A stretch of 64,000 nt of DNA from Curvibacter cyanobacteriorum (lineage in GTDB: Bacteria > Pseudomonadota > Gammaproteobacteria > Burkholderiales > Burkholderiaceae_C). Shown one piece after another: positions 61,366 to 64,000 of this stretch. Made by a program: the position numbers and the translations under genes. Under the pieces are notes generated by a model. It made no database searches, had not been told where the DNA came from, and was given only the letters and a program-made list of their open reading frames with translations. The stretch's first letter is position 1. The number at the start of each line of letters is the position of its first letter. The stretch is taken from the NCBI RefSeq assembly GCF_028649475.1, contig NZ_JAQSIP010000007.1, forward strand, positions 62,001 to 126,000, written 5' to 3'.

Positions 61366-64000
61366 ATGAGGGCCTTGCCCCCCCTTGTTCCAGCCCCGCC
61401 CGAGGGGGGCGATGCGGGCGCCTTGCCCGAGTCCGCGCCCCAGCAGGTGGTCAAGATCCGCCGCGACTACAACAGCTGGGTGGCCAGCGAGACGCTGGAG
61501 GACTATGCGCTGCGCTTTGCGCCGCAGCGCTTTCGGCGCTGGTCGGTGTTCCGCGTCGCCAACACCGCGTTTGGCGCGGCCTCGTTCCTGATCCTGGAGG
61601 CGGTGGGCGCCACCTTGCTGGTGCAATACGGTTTTTTGAATGCGTTTTGGGCCATTTTGGCGACCGGGATGGTGATTTTTCTGGCCGGGCTGCCCATCAG
61701 TGTGTATGCCGCGCGCTACGGCGTGGACATGGACCTGCTGACCCGCGGCGCCGGTTTTGGCTACATCGGCTCGACCCTGACGTCGCTGATCTACGCCTCG
61801 TTCACCTTCATTTTCTTTGCGCTGGAGGCCGCGGTGATGGCCTACGCGCTGGAGCTGGGCTTTGGCATCCCGCCGGCCTGGGGCTACCTGATTTGCGCGC
61901 TGGTGGTGATACCGCTGGTGACGCACGGGGTTTCGGTCATCAGCCGCCTGCAGGTCTGGACCCAGCCGCTGTGGCTGCTGATGCTGGTCGTGCCCTACGG
62001 CTTTGTGGTCTGGCACGATCCTGGTGCATTCGCGGGCATCACGCACTACGGCGGGGATTCAGGCAACCGGGCGGGCTTTGATTTGCATCTTTTTGGTGCG
62101 GCGTCGACCGTGGGCATTGCGCTGATCACGCAGATGGGCGAGCAGGCCGATTACCTGCGCTTCATGCCCCGCCCCGACCCGGCGCGCCGCTGGCGCTGGT
62201 GGGCCGGCGTGCTGGCCGGGGGCCCGGGCTGGGTGGTGCTGGGGGTGGCCAAGATGCTGGGCGGCGCCTTGCTGGCCTACCTGGCCATCACCCACATGGT
62301 GCCGGCCGACCGCGCGGTCGACCCCAACCAGATGTACTTGGCGGCGTATGAATATGTCTTCCCGCGCTACAGCTGGGCGGTGGCGGCCACGGCCTTCTTT
62401 GTCGTGCTGTCCCAGCTCAAGATCAATGTGACCAACGCCTATGCGGGTTCGCTGGCCTGGTCCAACTTCTTTTCGCGTGTCACCCACAGCCACCCGGGGC
62501 GCGTGGTGTGGGTGGTGTTCAACACCTTGATCGCCTTCATGCTGATGGAGATGAACGTGTTTGAGGCGCTCGGCGATGTGCTGGGGCTGTACTCGAACAT
62601 CGCCATTGCCTGGATGATGACCGTGGTGGCCGACCTGGTGATCAACAAGCCGCTGGGCCTGTCGCCGCCGGGCATCGAGTTCAAGCGCGCCCACCTGTAC
62701 GACATCAACCCGGTCGGGGTGGGGGCCATGGCGCTGGCCTCGGCGCTGTCGATTTCGGCCCACCTGGGGCTGTTCGGGCCCACACCGCAGGCGTTTTCGG
62801 CGCTGATCGCGCTGGGCACGGCCTTGCTCACCTCGCCTTTCCTGGCCTGGGCCACGGGCGGGCGCTATTACATCGCCCGCCAACCCGAGCCTGAGAGCGC
62901 TCCCGTGCCTGCCGCTGCCGCCGCGGCCACCGCCGACCCGGCGCAGGCGGCGTACCTGGGCAGCGCGCTGCGCCGCTGCGTGATCTGCGAGCGCGAGTAC
63001 GAGGCCCCCGACATGGCGCATTGCCCGGCCTACCGGGGCCCGATCTGTTCGCTGTGCTGCACGCTGGACGCGCGCTGCGGCGACCTGTGCAAACCGCATG
63101 CGAGCCTGTCCTCGCAGTGGTCGGCGGCGCTGCGCTGGGTGCTGCCGCGCGGCATCTGGCCTTACCTGGACACCGGTCTGAGCCATTTTCTGCTGCTGGC
63201 GCTGATCATCGTGCCGGTGCTGGCCACGGTGTTTGGCTTGCTCTACCACCAGGAGCTGCGCACCCTGAGCGAGCTGGTGCCCGGCCTGTCGATGGGGCAG
63301 GACGCGTTGCGTTCGGGCTTCCTCAAGGCCTACATGACGATGTTGGTGATCGCCGGCATCGTGGCCTGGTGGCTGGTGCTGGCGCACAAGAGCCGCCAGG
63401 TGGCGCAAGAGGAGTCGAACCGCCAGACCCGCCTGTTGATGCGCGAAATCGAGCTGCACCGCCAGACCGACGAGGCCCTGCAGACCGCGCGCCAGGTGGC
63501 CGAGCGCGCGCGCCAGCAGGCCGACCAGGCCAACCAGGCCAAGAGCCGCTACATCAGCGCCATCAGCCACGAGCTGCGCACCCCGCTCAACAGCATCCTG
63601 GGCTATGCCCAGCTGATGGGCGAGGACGCGGGCGTGCCCCCGCACCGCAAGCAGGCCGTCAACGTGATCCGGCGCGGTGGCGAGCACCTGCTGGGCCTGA
63701 TCGAGGGCACGCTGGACATCGCGCGCATCGAGTCCGGCAAGATGACGCTGGAGGTGCGACCGATGCGCTTTGCCGACTGCGTCAACGACGTGGCGGCGCT
63801 GTTCGACCTGCAGGCCGCCGCCAAGGGCCTGCGCTTCCAGTTCGAGCCGCTGGGCGAGCTGCCCGAGGCCGTGCGCGCCGACGAGAAGCGGCTGCGACAG
63901 ATCCTCATCAACCTGCTGGGCAATGCGATCAAGTTCACCACCCGGGGCCAGGTCACCTTCCGGGTGCGGCACCAGCGCGAAATGGCCACGCTGGAGATCG
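61366..64000 (+). CDS. NCS1-type permease fused to a sensor histidine kinase (3' end outside window)
   Basis: 878 residues visible, frame open to the window end. Residues ~30-520 form a cytosine/purine/allantoin-type permease with about twelve helices (KIRRDYNSWVASETLEDYAL, ARYGVDMDLLTRGAGFGYIG). Residues 538-575 hold eight Cys (538, 541, 553, 561, 564, 565, 571, 575), a likely metal site. Two more helices and a coiled coil lead to the kinase: phosphoacceptor His735 in SHELRTPLNS and N-box Asn853 in LLGNAIKFT. It probably senses transport or presence of a nitrogenous compound and signals by phosphotransfer; a receiver domain may follow beyond the window. Sigma-54 and NtrC-like sites precede it. 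Confidence 0.88.
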   Translation, partial: MRALPPLVPAPPEGGDAGALPESAPQQVVKIRRDYNSWVASETLEDYALRFAPQRFRRWSVFRVANTAFGAASFLILEAVGATLLVQYGFLNAFWAILATGMVIFLAGLPISVYAARYGVDMDLLTRGAGFGYIGSTLTSLIYASFTFIFFALEAAVMAYALELGFGIPPAWGYLICALVVIPLVTHGVSVISRLQVWTQPLWLLMLVVPYGFVVWHDPGAFAGITHYGGDSGNRAGFDLHLFGAASTVGIALITQMGEQADYLRFMPRPDPARRWRWWAGVLAGGPGWVVLGVAKMLGGALLAYLAITHMVPADRAVDPNQMYLAAYEYVFPRYSWAVAATAFFVVLSQLKINVTNAYAGSLAWSNFFSRVTHSHPGRVVWVVFNTLIAFMLMEMNVFEALGDVLGLYSNIAIAWMMTVVADLVINKPLGLSPPGIEFKRAHLYDINPVGVGAMALASALSISAHLGLFGPTPQAFSALIALGTALLTSPFLAWATGGRYYIARQPEPESAPVPAAAAAATADPAQAAYLGSALRRCVICEREYEAPDMAHCPAYRGPICSLCCTLDARCGDLCKPHASLSSQWSAALRWVLPRGIWPYLDTGLSHFLLLALIIVPVLATVFGLLYHQELRTLSELVPGLSMGQDALRSGFLKAYMTMLVIAGIVAWWLVLAHKSRQVAQEESNRQTRLLMREIELHRQTDEALQTARQVAERARQQADQANQAKSRYISAISHELRTPLNSILGYAQLMGEDAGVPPHRKQAVNVIRRGGEHLLGLIEGTLDIARIESGKMTLEVRPMRFADCVNDVAALFDLQAAAKGLRFQFEPLGELPEAVRADEKRLRQILINLLGNAIKFTTRGQVTFRVRHQREMATLEI

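Overview
The window is GC-rich, gene-dense chromosomal DNA, most likely from a member of the Comamonadaceae or a related Burkholderiales. The grounds are the protein families and their arrangement: DctPQM beside a type II dehydroquinate dehydratase, the TonB/DUF4198/DUF3649/PepSY/DUF3325 iron cluster, argC type 2, and a permease-sensor kinase fusion. The assignment comes from reading protein families, not from a database search.

Layout. 1-5.4 kb: end of a LysR regulator, argC, a divergent LysR gene, a nitroreductase, a diguanylate cyclase and a secreted alpha/beta hydrolase. 5.4-7.6 kb: a LysE-type exporter, then nikR and a NiCoT nickel/cobalt permease with an inverted repeat over the permease start. 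7.7-13.2 kb: an iron-uptake operon on the minus strand with two Fur-box-like sites upstream. 13.8-17.4 kb: TRAP transporter dctQ-dctM-dctP plus aroQ. 17.7-26.5 kb: an MFS exporter and a complete arn lipid A L-Ara4N operon in which arnA is split into two genes. 26.9-33.5 kb: thioesterase and a tripartite RND multidrug pump. 33.8-34.8 kb: a glycine-rich RRM protein and a small membrane protein. 35.0-39.6 kb: nirB-nirD-nasR, with a strong sigma-54 promoter candidate and a leader RNA carrying an ANTAR-type hairpin.

39.9-48.9 kb is an accessory block bounded on one side by tRNA-Ser(UGA). It holds two small hypothetical genes, a gene-poor stretch, and a tight three-gene minus-strand cassette: a protein with a HEPN RX4H motif, a 1465-residue protein joining a DUF4297/Cap4-like nuclease domain to a STAND-type NTPase and a long helical C-terminus, and a 478-residue protein of unknown family translationally coupled to it. 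This looks like an anti-phage system related to Avs proteins in a composition I do not recognise. It is the best candidate for something new in the window.

49.3-54.2 kb: urease ureABCEFG (no ureD), with a UreE tail of about 52 histidines. 54.4-61.1 kb: a heavy-metal CusABC/CzcCBA-type pump with an atypical PII protein and a small secreted protein. 61.4-64.0 kb: an NCS1-type permease fused through a cysteine cluster to a histidine kinase, cut by the window end, with a sigma-54 promoter and an NtrC-like site in front.

Two themes tie genes together. Nickel: NikR, NiCoT, His-rich UreE, urease and a metal efflux pump. Nitrogen: nirBD-nasR, urease and the permease-kinase each have sigma-54/NtrC-like sequences upstream, consistent with shared nitrogen control.
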